Positions 16,111 to 23,639 of a DNA stretch of 64,000 nucleotides are shown here, piece after piece (within the stretch, counting starts at the first letter, position 1; each line of letters begins with the position of its first letter). The position numbers and the translations under genes are program-made. The notes below the pieces were generated by a model that saw only the letters and a program-made list of their open reading frames with translations, was not told where the DNA came from and ran no database searches. Location of the stretch: the NCBI GenBank assembly GCA_963836905.1, contig CAWIKY010000004.1, forward strand, positions 186,001 to 250,000, written 5' to 3'. This DNA comes from CAWIKY01 sp963836905. GTDB lineage: Bacteria; Pseudomonadota; Alphaproteobacteria; Caulobacterales; Hyphomonadaceae.

Positions 16111-16443
16111 ATGCATACTCCGGCCGAACTGGCATTCTCACGTCGCCTGAAACGTCTGCGCCTTACCGACGATGAGGGCAGGACAAGTGAGATCGATTAC
16201 CGGCTCCTGAGGGCCAACAGCCCATCTGCGGAAACACGCGGGCATGGCGCATCAAAAAAGCCTTCACAGCCGGAAACGGTGCCGGACGACATAGACGTCA
16301 CGGCCGCCGAACCTGTCGGTCACTACGCCGTCCGTCTGACGTTCAATGACGGCCACCGGACAGGGCTCTACACATGGGATCTGCTGACAAAGCTTGCCGC
16401 CATGAGCGATGCCCACGCCGCGCACGACCCGGCACCTGAATGA
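16111..16443 (+). CDS. DUF971 (gamma-butyrobetaine hydroxylase N-terminal-like) protein
   Basis: A small DUF971 protein of 110 residues. The domain is split by a polar insert (about residues 40-68) between SRRLKRLRLTDDEGRTSEIDYRLLRA-type sequence and VGHYAVRLTFNDGHRTGLYTWDLL. The family also forms the N-terminal part of gamma-butyrobetaine hydroxylase and is often found near Fe-S cluster genes. No metal ligands are evident in this copy. It closely follows the Trm112 gene and probably ends that operon. Function unknown. Confidence 0.85.
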   Translation: MHTPAELAFSRRLKRLRLTDDEGRTSEIDYRLLRANSPSAETRGHGASKKPSQPETVPDDIDVTAAEPVGHYAVRLTFNDGHRTGLYTWDLLTKLAAMSDAHAAHDPAPE

Positions 16444-16528
16444 ACGGAAGCCAACAGGCCTGTTGCGCCCAATTCAGACCTTGTGGCTTAATGTGCCTGC
16501 ACGACTGACATTCTGCAGGAGCGTTGCC

Positions 16529-17680
16529 ATGAAATTCTTTCGCGCCCTTTCCGCGTTTTGCCTTCTAGCCGGTGCGGCTGTCTCGCCGCTGGCCTATGCC
16601 CAGCGGGGCGGTCCAGACGGGATCACCCTTTACGACGGTCGCGACTTTTTCGGGCCCGGACAGTCTCTTGATGGCCCTACGGACAATTTCAGCGCCTTTC
16701 GCTTCAACGACAAGGCACGCTCTATCGATGTCGGATCGCAGGCCTGGGAGGTCTGCGAGGATTCCGGTTTCCGCGGAAAATGCCTGGTGGTTCGCGAGCG
16801 TATCCGCGATCTCGACCGGTTCGGCTTTGATGATGAAATATCGTCTGCCCGTCCGCTGCCGGGGCGCGCGCGTCTCGATCACGGGACGGTCTATGAGCGG
16901 GATTATCGCGGCGACCTGATCTTCTGGGTGCCGGACCGCTACGGAAACTGGTCGCGCCAGGATCAGGGCTACAGCTCCGGTGGCTACGGAGACGACCGTT
17001 ACGGACACAACCGGTATGGCGGCAGCAATGACCGGGGAGGCGGTTATGGCCGTGGCGGTGGCTATGACGATCCTTATGGCGGCAATGACCGCTGGCAGGG
17101 ACGCCGCGGCGACCGCCGGGCCGACATCGTGCTCTATGAACATGACCGGTTCGGCGGTGCCAGCTATGGCGCGTCGCGGACGATCAACGATCTGTCAGCC
17201 ATCGACTTCAACGACGCTGTCAGTTCAATCGAGATTTATGCCGGGGTCTGGGACATCTGCGAACATGACCGGTTCGGTGGCCGTTGCGAACGGATAAACG
17301 CGTCCGTGCCGTCGCTGGGCGTTCTCGGCCTGAATGACCGTATCTCTTCCATCAGGCGCGTCGTCGAGGCCGGACCGTCACGTCCCGGACGACCTGCACC
17401 TCCCTTCGGCGGCGGCGCAGGCAGCGTGCAGGACAGCCCGGTTCTCTTGTTCCGGCACGGTAATTACCGGGGCGATGTCTATGGCATTGACGGGCCGGTC
17501 ATCAATCTCGGCTTTACGGGCCTGAACGATGAAGTCAGCTCGATGCAGATCCGCTCAGGGCGCTGGGAGGTCTGCACCGACAGCAATTTCCGTGGCCAGT
17601 GCCGCGTGTTCGACAGCTCGCAGCCACAGCTCGGCAACTTCCGGCTCAACGACAACATCTCCTCGATCCGTCCGCGATGA
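16529..17680 (+). CDS. Secreted protein with three beta/gamma-crystallin domains
   Basis: A 383-residue exported protein with a 24-residue signal peptide ending AYA. Three beta/gamma-crystallin Greek-key units follow at about residues 29-115, 210-290 and 310-383. Each has an YDGRDFFGPGQS-like opening, a WEVCEDSGFRGKC-like middle with paired cysteines, and a DEISSARPL-like end. A Gly-Tyr-Asp-Arg-rich linker of about 70 residues joins units one and two. Bacterial members may bind calcium, but no strict D/N-D/N-x-x-S/T-S clamp was confirmed. A GCAGGAG site precedes the ATG. The stop overlaps the rimM ATG (ATGA), an unexpected coupling. Confidence 0.88.
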   Translation: MKFFRALSAFCLLAGAAVSPLAYAQRGGPDGITLYDGRDFFGPGQSLDGPTDNFSAFRFNDKARSIDVGSQAWEVCEDSGFRGKCLVVRERIRDLDRFGFDDEISSARPLPGRARLDHGTVYERDYRGDLIFWVPDRYGNWSRQDQGYSSGGYGDDRYGHNRYGGSNDRGGGYGRGGGYDDPYGGNDRWQGRRGDRRADIVLYEHDRFGGASYGASRTINDLSAIDFNDAVSSIEIYAGVWDICEHDRFGGRCERINASVPSLGVLGLNDRISSIRRVVEAGPSRPGRPAPPFGGGAGSVQDSPVLLFRHGNYRGDVYGIDGPVINLGFTGLNDEVSSMQIRSGRWEVCTDSNFRGQCRVFDSSQPQLGNFRLNDNISSIRPR

Positions 17681-18240
17681 CGTCTCGCGCCGATGTGCTG
17701 GTGCCGGTGGCGGCAGTCGTCGGTGCGCACGGCGTAAAGGGTGACGTGAAGCTGCGCAGCTTCACGGGTGACCCGGAAGCTTGCCTGAGCTATGGCCCTC
17801 TCTATGATGCGGCGGGGGCGGAAATTCTCGAGCCGGTCTCGTCACGACAGGCCGGGGATCATCTGGTGGTGACGACCCGTCCGGTCCGCAGCCGCGAGGA
17901 CTGGCTGGCCATGAAGGGCACGCTCCTGCATGTTCCACGCAGCCAGATGCCAGAAACGCAAGAGGACGAGTTTTATTTTGACGATCTGACCGGTCTGACG
18001 GTCGAGCACACAACGGGCGCAGCGCTGGGCAAGGTGAAATCGGTGCAGAATTTTGGCTCCGACGATTTGCTGGAAATCGTAGCGCCGGACGGCCGCGCGG
18101 CCTATTTCATTCCGTTCACGAAAGCAGCGGTTCCGGTCGTCGATCTGACCGGCGGCAGGCTGATTGCCGATCCGGACCTCTCCTACCTGCCCGAAGCGCT
18201 GGCCGGAACGCTTACTCAGGATCGTCCGGCGGAGGGGTAG
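17677..18240 (+). CDS. rimM: Ribosome maturation factor RimM
   Basis: Binds ribosomal protein S19 and assists 30S head assembly. The N-terminal RimM domain has VAAVVGAHGVKGDVKLRSFT (residues 11-30). A PRC-barrel C-terminal domain follows from about 100 (DEFYFDDLTGL, FIPFTKAAVPVVDL). It has 187 residues. The start is fixed by its ATGA overlap with the crystallin gene. Normally rimM lies between rpsP and trmD. Neither is near it here, and the 3' end overlaps the convergent glycosyltransferase gene by 29 bases. Confidence 0.94.
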   Translation: MTSRADVLVPVAAVVGAHGVKGDVKLRSFTGDPEACLSYGPLYDAAGAEILEPVSSRQAGDHLVVTTRPVRSREDWLAMKGTLLHVPRSQMPETQEDEFYFDDLTGLTVEHTTGAALGKVKSVQNFGSDDLLEIVAPDGRAAYFIPFTKAAVPVVDLTGGRLIADPDLSYLPEALAGTLTQDRPAEG

Positions 18241-19000
18241 CTCCGCCAAGACGTGGATCATTGCTTTCCCGCGCCAGACCGTAACCGCCGCGCCGGACCA
18301 GCCAGATCATTCCCAGAAGATCGAAAATGCCTGCCCCCAAACGGTCGAAGAAACCGTATTTCGAGGTTCCGAAGCCGCGTTTGCGGTCCACCACCGGCTC
18401 TTCGACCACGCTCCAACCGGCACGTTTGACGAGCGCCGGGAGAAAACGGTGCATGGCGGCAAAATAGGGCAGGTCACGAAAGGCCCGCGCGCGGATCAGC
18501 TTGAAGCCGCAGCCGGTATCGGTTGCGTCATCGCGCAGACAGAACCGCCGGATGCCGTTGGCAATCCGCGCCTGCAGCCATTTCAGCCCGCTGTCATTGC
18601 GGCTGGTCCGTCGCCCGGCGATCAGCCCCAGATGCGCGGGTGCGCCCGGCGCGATCAGGACTTCCCAGAGCCGCCTGCAATCTGCCGGGTCGTTCTGCCC
18701 GTCACCATCGAGAAGCTGCACCCAGGTACCGTGTAGATCACGCAAGCCCGTCATCAGCGCGGCTGATTTGCCCGCCCGCTCGACATGGGTGCGCACGATT
18801 ACCCGCTCCGACGCCGCAGCGGCTTGCGCCAGTTCATGGCCCGTTGCATCGACCGAGGCATCGTTGACGCACATGATCTCATAGGACAGTCCGGCCAGCG
18901 CCGCATGCACCTCGTCGATCAGCGGCAGGATGTTGCCCGCCTCATTGTAGAACGGGATGAGGACGGAGAGGTCCGTCCGGGCGCGTGTGTCGGTGTCGAT
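18212..19000 (-). CDS. Family 2 glycosyltransferase with a non-standard (AUC?) start
   Basis: A GT-A fold glycosyltransferase like those transferring sugars to polyprenyl phosphate. It has the N-terminal LSVLIPFYNEAGN, VNDASVDATG, LLDGDGQNDP (the DxD region) and a hydrophobic C-terminal stretch AGIFDLLGMIWLV. The first ATG, GTG or TTG in frame (18910) would remove the conserved first strand. In frame upstream lies a TAA, then GGGAGG at 19006-19011, five bases, then ATC at 18998-19000. Starting there gives 262 residues. Either an AUC start codon is used, or an ATG has been lost by mutation or sequencing error. Confidence 0.85.
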   Translation of the reverse strand: MDTDTRARTDLSVLIPFYNEAGNILPLIDEVHAALAGLSYEIMCVNDASVDATGHELAQAAAASERVIVRTHVERAGKSAALMTGLRDLHGTWVQLLDGDGQNDPADCRRLWEVLIAPGAPAHLGLIAGRRTSRNDSGLKWLQARIANGIRRFCLRDDATDTGCGFKLIRARAFRDLPYFAAMHRFLPALVKRAGWSVVEEPVVDRKRGFGTSKYGFFDRLGAGIFDLLGMIWLVRRGGYGLARESNDPRLGGATPPPDDPE

Positions 19001-19110
19001 GGCTGCCTCCCGTCCGGCTTACCTTCGATCTAGAGCAGAAACACGATTCAGGGAAGCGGGAGGGAGAGGCGTGACCCTTGATGCGGACCTTCTGCCGATT
19101 GAGCCGACGT

Positions 19111-19287
19111 TCAAGCTACCAATCCGAAGATTTCCAGCCATTCGTCATTCGTTTGAGGTTGTTCTTCAAGCTGTTTGGCCGTCTCCGGCAGGACGAGCAC
19201 TTTCTTGAGTTTCTGAAGCGTTGGCTTCCAGTTTGGAACCTTCGTAAAAGATTGCCGTGGGAAAATATGGTGTAAGGTTGTGTTAAT
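19111..19287 (-). pseudogene. Remnant of an HNH-type endonuclease (C-terminal piece)
   Basis: An open stretch of 58 codons reads like real protein. It begins just after a TGA, contains TTLHHIFPRQSF and then KVPNWKPTLQKLKKVLVLPE, and ends in DEWLEIFGLVA before a TGA at 19111. The LHHIFP segment resembles the first histidines of HNH nucleases of the HHIFP type. No usable start precedes it, so it looks like a fragment whose 5' part was removed. It abuts the DUF5655 nuclease gene head to head. The HNH assignment rests on one motif. Confidence 0.5.
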
Positions 19288-19304
19288 TCAGAGGAAAGCG
19301 ATTG

Positions 19305-20234
19305 ATGAGCGACATTAAACTGTTCAGGACCGAGCCGACCACAGTCACCGAGCTTCGCGGCAGCGCGGTCGCGCTCGAAAAGTCTCTGCAAACGCTCATC
19401 GAATGTAACATGGAAGCCTTTCTCGGCGTCCGGTTTCTAGCCTCTGAATTTTCGACAACGAACGGTGGGCGCATGGACTCGCTAGGCATTGACGAGAACG
19501 GCTCGCCCGTAATCGTCGAGTACAAGCGAGCAAGTAACGAGAACGTCATCAACCAAGGCCTGTTCTATCTCGATTGGCTGATGGACCACCGCCGCGATTT
19601 CGAATGGCTCGTTTTGGAGCGCTTCGGCACTGATGAAGCGAAAGCGGTCGACTGGACAACGCCACGGCTGATCTGCATCGCGGGTGATTTCACCAAGTAT
19701 GACGCTCACGCAGTCAATCAAATGAACCGGAATATTGCACTTGTTCGCTATCGCCGCTTTGGCGACGAACTCTTGCTGTTCGAATTGCTTACCTCGGCGT
19801 CAGAGCAGCCAGCGCGCGAAAGTCCCGGTAGTAGCGATTCCCAAGGCGAGCCTGCGGCAACGCGAACACGGTCTCGTCAAAAAACCGTAACGCAATACCT
19901 CGCGGACGCAGACCAAGGTCTCGTGGACCTTTACGAAGCGACAAAGGCGTATCTGCTGGCGCTAGGTGATGACGTCGAGTTGAAGACTCTGGACAACTAC
20001 GTTGCCTTTCGACGTCTGAAGAACTTCGCGTGTGTTGAGGTCAAACCCCAGATCAGGCACCTTAAAATTTTCGTAAAAGTCGATCCAGACAGCATCGAAC
20101 TGGAACCCGGTTTCACCCGTGACGTGCGTAACATCGGCCACTTCGGCACGGGTGAACTTGAGATCCTCATAACTGATATCGCAACTCTAGAAAAAGCGAA
20201 GCCGCTTATGGATCGCAGCTATGATGGCGCGTAA
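19305..20234 (+). CDS. PD-(D/E)XK nuclease-like protein with C-terminal DUF5655 domain
   Basis: A 309-residue soluble protein. The N-terminal part looks like a NucS/DUF91-type PD-(D/E)XK fold: Asp58 in GGRMDSLGID, then Glu72 and Lys74 in VIVEYKRASN, followed by NQGLFYLDWL. The C-terminal part, about 195-300, matches DUF5655 (FRRLKNFACVEVKP, IRHLKIFVKV). A linker rich in Ser, Glu and Arg joins them. GAGGAAA precedes the ATG at 19305. A spot-checked 60-base line (19561-19620) is 53% GC against 67% in sdhA (21001-21060), suggesting acquisition. A role in DNA restriction is plausible but unproven. Confidence 0.82.
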   Translation: MSDIKLFRTEPTTVTELRGSAVALEKSLQTLIECNMEAFLGVRFLASEFSTTNGGRMDSLGIDENGSPVIVEYKRASNENVINQGLFYLDWLMDHRRDFEWLVLERFGTDEAKAVDWTTPRLICIAGDFTKYDAHAVNQMNRNIALVRYRRFGDELLLFELLTSASEQPARESPGSSDSQGEPAATRTRSRQKTVTQYLADADQGLVDLYEATKAYLLALGDDVELKTLDNYVAFRRLKNFACVEVKPQIRHLKIFVKVDPDSIELEPGFTRDVRNIGHFGTGELEILITDIATLEKAKPLMDRSYDGA

Positions 20235-20378
20235 GATTAGTCGTAAAGCGTGGAGCGACAGTTTTTAAGGCTCGCACGCTCGCGAGAGCGACTTCAGAAA
20301 TCGTCTTGCAATTAACAAATAAAGCAATCAGCCGTTCAGCACTAAGAATGAAGCTAAGCAGCGCTCGAGTCCCCGATC

Positions 20379-20406
20379 CGTCATCCTGAGCTTGTCGAAG
20401 GACGAC
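20379..20406. repeat. Short palindromic repeat of the GTCATCCTGAGC type
   Basis: GTCATCCTGAGC followed by TTGTCGAAGGACGAC: outer arms GTCATCCT and AGGACGAC pair at seven of eight positions. This motif is familiar as a dispersed intergenic repeat in alphaproteobacterial genomes, from memory. It lies in the 257-base gap between the DUF5655 gene and the end of sdhA. The rest of that gap is low in GC and shows no gene. Confidence 0.6.
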
Positions 20407-20491
20407 AGGTATCTATCTAAAGTACCACAACACTGGCGTTTTTGTCGGCCCAAAGGATACGCCTTGATTGGTATGCGTCCCTACCGCCCCC

Positions 20492-22279
20492 CTAATACAC
20501 CCGCTTTTTTGGCTCGATATAGGCAATGTCGTTGGAGAGCGTGAACTCGTGAACCGGCCGGTAGTCGATATTGACCTTGCCGCCATCATCGCACCAGGCG
20601 AGCGTGTGCTTCATCCAGCTTTCGTCATTGCGGTCCGGATAGTCCTCACGGGCATGCGCGCCGCGGCTTTCCTCGCGGTTATTGGCGGAATTCACCGTGA
20701 CGGCGGCCTGCAGGAGCAGATTGTCGAACTCCAGCGTTTCCACCAGATCCGTATTCCAGACCAAGCCGCGGTCGCTGACGGAAATGTCCGGTACGCCGGT
20801 AAACACCTCGTCGATGGCTTCCACGCCTTCGCGCAGCACGTCGCCGGTGCGGAACACGGCGCAGTTTGACTGCATGGCCTTCTGCATTTTCAGGCGCAGC
20901 TCTGCGGTGCGTGTGCCGCCGTCTGCATTGCGGAACTTGTCGAGCCGGTCGAGCGCGTTCTTGCCGTCATTCTCGTTGAAGGAGGGCTGGCTCGCACCCG
21001 CGTCTGTGGTTGCGCCGATGCGCAGGCCTGCCGCGCGTCCGAAGACGACCAGATCGATCAGCGAGTTGGAGCCCAAACGGTTGGCCCCGTGGACCGATAC
21101 ACAGCCTGCTTCGCCGACAGCCATAAGGCCGGGCACGATCGAGTCCGGATCGCCATTGGCCTTGGTCAGCACTTCGCCGTGAAAATTGGTCGGGATGCCG
21201 CCCATATTATAGTGCACGGTCGGCAGAACCGGGATCGGTGCCTTGGTGACATCCACGCCCGAGAAGACCCGCGCGCTTTCGGAAATGCCGGGCAGGCGCT
21301 TGGCGAGCGTGGCCGGGTCCAGGTGGTCGAGATGCAGGAAGATGTGGTCGCTTTCCTTGCCGACGCCGCGCCCTTCGCGGATTTCCATCGTCATGGCGCG
21401 GGACACGACATCACGTGAGGCCAGATCCTTGGCGCTTGGCGCATAACGCTCCATGAAGCGCTCGCCCTCGGAATTGGTCAGATAGCCGCCTTCGCCGCGT
21501 GCGCCTTCGGTGATGAGGCAACCCGCGCCGTAAATGCCGGTCGGGTGGAATTGCACGAATTCCATATCCTGCAGGGGCAGTCCGGCACGCAGCACCATGG
21601 CGTTGCCGTCACCCGTGCAGGTGTGGGCGGAGGTGCAGGAGAAGTAGGCGCGGCCATATCCGCCGGTCGCCAGAACGGTCTTCTGCGCGCGGAAGCGGTG
21701 CAGCGTGCCATCGTCGAGCTTCAGCGCGGTGACGCCGCGGCACTGGCCTTCATCATCCATGATGAGATCGAGCACGAAATACTCGATGAAGAACTCGGTA
21801 TCGTTCTTCAGCGCCTGTCCGTAGAGCGTGTGCAGAATGGCATGGCCGGTCCGGTCAGCCGCCGCGCAGGTGCGCTGGACAGGACCTTCGCCGAAGTTTT
21901 TCGTCATGCCGCCGAAGGCGCGCTGATAGATCTTGCCCTCTTCGGTGCGGGAGAACGGCACGCCCCAGTGCTCCAGCTCATAAACGGCTGCAGGCGCTTC
22001 CTTGCACAGGTATTCGATGGCGTCCTGATCGCCCAGCCAGTCCGACCCCTTCACGGTGTCGTACATGTGCCAGCGCCAGTCATCCTCGCCCATATTGCCA
22101 AGCGAGGCGGAAATGCCGCCCTGCGCGGCCACGGTGTGCGAGCGGGTTGGGAAGACCTTGGTGATGCAGGCGGTGCGAAGCCCGTTTTGTGCGGAGCCGA
22201 GCGCGGCGCGCAGGCCCGATCCGCCAGCGCCGACGACAACGACATCGAAGGTATGGTCAGTCCATGTGTAAGCGGTCAT
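20492..22279 (-). CDS. sdhA: Succinate dehydrogenase flavoprotein subunit SdhA
   Basis: Catalytic FAD subunit of complex II. The FAD-binding GAGGSGLRAALG occurs at residues 17-28. RSHTVAAQGGISASLG holds the His that binds FAD covalently. HPTGIYGAGCLITEGARGEGG and GANRLGSNSLIDLVVFGRAAG are also present. It has 595 residues, typical length. The order sdhC-sdhD-sdhA is standard, but the iron-sulfur subunit gene sdhB, which normally follows immediately, is absent. A lower-GC patch begins there instead. Confidence 0.97.
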   Translation of the reverse strand: MTAYTWTDHTFDVVVVGAGGSGLRAALGSAQNGLRTACITKVFPTRSHTVAAQGGISASLGNMGEDDWRWHMYDTVKGSDWLGDQDAIEYLCKEAPAAVYELEHWGVPFSRTEEGKIYQRAFGGMTKNFGEGPVQRTCAAADRTGHAILHTLYGQALKNDTEFFIEYFVLDLIMDDEGQCRGVTALKLDDGTLHRFRAQKTVLATGGYGRAYFSCTSAHTCTGDGNAMVLRAGLPLQDMEFVQFHPTGIYGAGCLITEGARGEGGYLTNSEGERFMERYAPSAKDLASRDVVSRAMTMEIREGRGVGKESDHIFLHLDHLDPATLAKRLPGISESARVFSGVDVTKAPIPVLPTVHYNMGGIPTNFHGEVLTKANGDPDSIVPGLMAVGEAGCVSVHGANRLGSNSLIDLVVFGRAAGLRIGATTDAGASQPSFNENDGKNALDRLDKFRNADGGTRTAELRLKMQKAMQSNCAVFRTGDVLREGVEAIDEVFTGVPDISVSDRGLVWNTDLVETLEFDNLLLQAAVTVNSANNREESRGAHAREDYPDRNDESWMKHTLAWCDDGGKVNIDYRPVHEFTLSNDIAYIEPKKRVY

Positions 22280-22335
22280 CGGTCAGTGTCCCTGCAATCT
22301 TGTGTGCGGGCGGAGATACGCCCGGCGTGTGTCGG

Positions 22336-22728
22336 TCAGCCCGCGAGCGCGATCCTGATGATTGAAAACGCTGCGGCCACGAACAGAAGAACGGCCACGA
22401 ACGTATTCAGGATCAGCAAGGCGATGCGCGTACTGCTCCTGGCGATATAGTCCTCGATGATCACCTGCATACCGATCCGCATGTGAAAGAACGCCGCGCC
22501 CGTCACGATCAGGAGCAGGATGACATTGACCGGCGAGGCGACCCAGTTGGCTGCGCCAGCATACCCGTCACGCGTTGCGCCAATCAGCGAGATCATGAAC
22601 CAGGGTACCAGAATGATGAGCCCGATAGCCGTCACGCGCTGCTTTATAAAGTGGCCGACGCCTTCCTGGGCGCTGCCCAAGCCGCGAACGCGCCCCGTTG
22701 CTGTCTGGCTGGTGTGCGGTTTTGGCAT
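22336..22728 (-). CDS. sdhD: Succinate dehydrogenase membrane anchor subunit SdhD
   Basis: Small hydrophobic anchor of complex II, 130 residues with three membrane segments (near 36-52, 63-82 and 105-128). HMRIGMQVIIEDYI in the second segment holds the haem-ligand His and the quinone-site Asp-Tyr of the family. The ATG at 22728 lies two bases after the sdhC stop. A longer reading through sdhC in another frame was rejected. The gap to sdhA is 56 bases. Confidence 0.93.
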   Translation of the reverse strand: MPKPHTSQTATGRVRGLGSAQEGVGHFIKQRVTAIGLIILVPWFMISLIGATRDGYAGAANWVASPVNVILLLIVTGAAFFHMRIGMQVIIEDYIARSSTRIALLILNTFVAVLLFVAAAFSIIRIALAG

Positions 22729-22730
22729 GT

Positions 22731-23141
22731 CTAGCCTCCCAGACCGGGTACGAGACCACCGGCCAGCCACATGCCGGCGGCGATGACCGGCGTCAGCCCG
22801 ATGATGATCCATGATGCCAGATTGGCGGTCGAAGGCGTATAGCCCTTGCCCGCATCCCAGATCAGATGGCGAATGCCGTTCAGGAAGTGATAGGTGATCG
22901 ACAGGGTGAAGACGAACAGGATCAGCTGACCGAAGATCGAGCCCATGAAGCCTGCATAACCGGCATAGACGTTTGCGCCCATCGCGATGGAGAGCAGCCA
23001 TCCGGTCACGAGGATTGCCCCGACATAATTTCCGACGCCGGAAAACCGGTGAAAGATCGACGTCGCCATCGTGACATGCCAGCGCCATTGACCGATGTGC
23101 GGCGAAAGCGGCATGGCTTTCTTCAGGTCTGTATTTGCCAA
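22731..23141 (-). CDS. sdhC: Succinate dehydrogenase cytochrome b556 subunit SdhC
   Basis: Haem b-binding subunit of complex II, 136 residues with three membrane segments. PLSPHIGQWRWHVTMATSIFHR near residues 11-32 is the family start, and HRFSG occurs there. HFLNGIRHLIWDAG near residue 85 is the classic cytochrome b556 signature with the axial His. It is the first gene of the sdhCDA operon; its promoter should lie in 23142-23340, where no clear element was found. Confidence 0.95.
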   Translation of the reverse strand: MANTDLKKAMPLSPHIGQWRWHVTMATSIFHRFSGVGNYVGAILVTGWLLSIAMGANVYAGYAGFMGSIFGQLILFVFTLSITYHFLNGIRHLIWDAGKGYTPSTANLASWIIIGLTPVIAAGMWLAGGLVPGLGG

Positions 23142-23341
23142 GGTCGGCCTCTTGTTCTGGATGCGTGTCTTCTGTCTGGTTCTAGACCGGCTACGTGCTT
23201 AGTCAATCGCGCGCCGGGGCGGCATATCGGTGCGGCGATGACGAACCGGGTGGCCGCCTCTTTGTTTCAGGTCTCGGGATCGGTGCTTCAGGCTATCGCC
23301 CGCATGCAGCCAGGGTCTGACGTTCAAACGCCCCTTCAAGC

Positions 23342-23391
23342 GCCTCCCCGGAATTGCAACGCAATATCCGGGGCAGCCTTTGAGGGAGGCT
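23342..23391. terminator. Nested stem-loop between sdhC and the RTX protease remnant
   Basis: CCCCGG at 23346-23351 pairs with CCGGGG at 23368-23373. ATTGC and GCAAT pair inside, around an AAC loop with one bulge. An outer GCCTCC/GGAGGC pair can extend the stem. It lies just past the TAG of the leftward fragment 23397-23639, as a terminator would, but no T-run follows on either strand. The remaining bases of 23142-23396 show nothing recognisable. Confidence 0.4.
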
Positions 23392-23396
23392 TGTCC

Positions 23397-23639
23397 CTAG
23401 CCCAGCGCGTAATCCGGCATGTCGAGCGGCGAGACTTCCATCTCGTTATTGTCGTTCATGAAGACCTGCACCTCATAGAGGCCCGGTTCGGCATCCATCG
23501 AACGGCCAGCATGGAAGCGCCCTGATGTCGAGGACGAGATCGGCGGTTTGCGGCGCAGGGCTGAGGTCGATGACGTCGGCCTCTTGCGAGAGCGTCACGA
23601 CGCGCGAGACATCCTCGCCCTTGTCGGTCAGGACTTCGC
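23397..23639 (-). pseudogene. 3' fragment of an unrecognised gene, frameshifted
   Basis: Immediately past the RTX protease stop, two frames read like protein. First comes CEVLTDKGEDVSRVVTLSQE continuing for about 20 residues. After a shift near 23520-23525 follows MDAEPGLYEVQVFMNDNN, ending MPDYALG and TAG at 23397. No start codon or upstream part exists because the protease gene adjoins. It looks like the tail of another gene truncated when the protease gene arrived, or an error-broken extension. The family was not recognised. Confidence 0.45.

Noticed and set aside
19031..19304. Possible tRNA or small RNA gene in the gap before the DUF5655 gene
   Set aside because: No T-loop or acceptor stem pairing was found; the stretch is better explained by the HNH-like coding remnant on the minus strand.
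22729..23088. N-terminal extension of sdhD through sdhC
   Set aside because: The extension is the out-of-frame shadow of sdhC; sdhD has a good ATG two bases after the sdhC stop.
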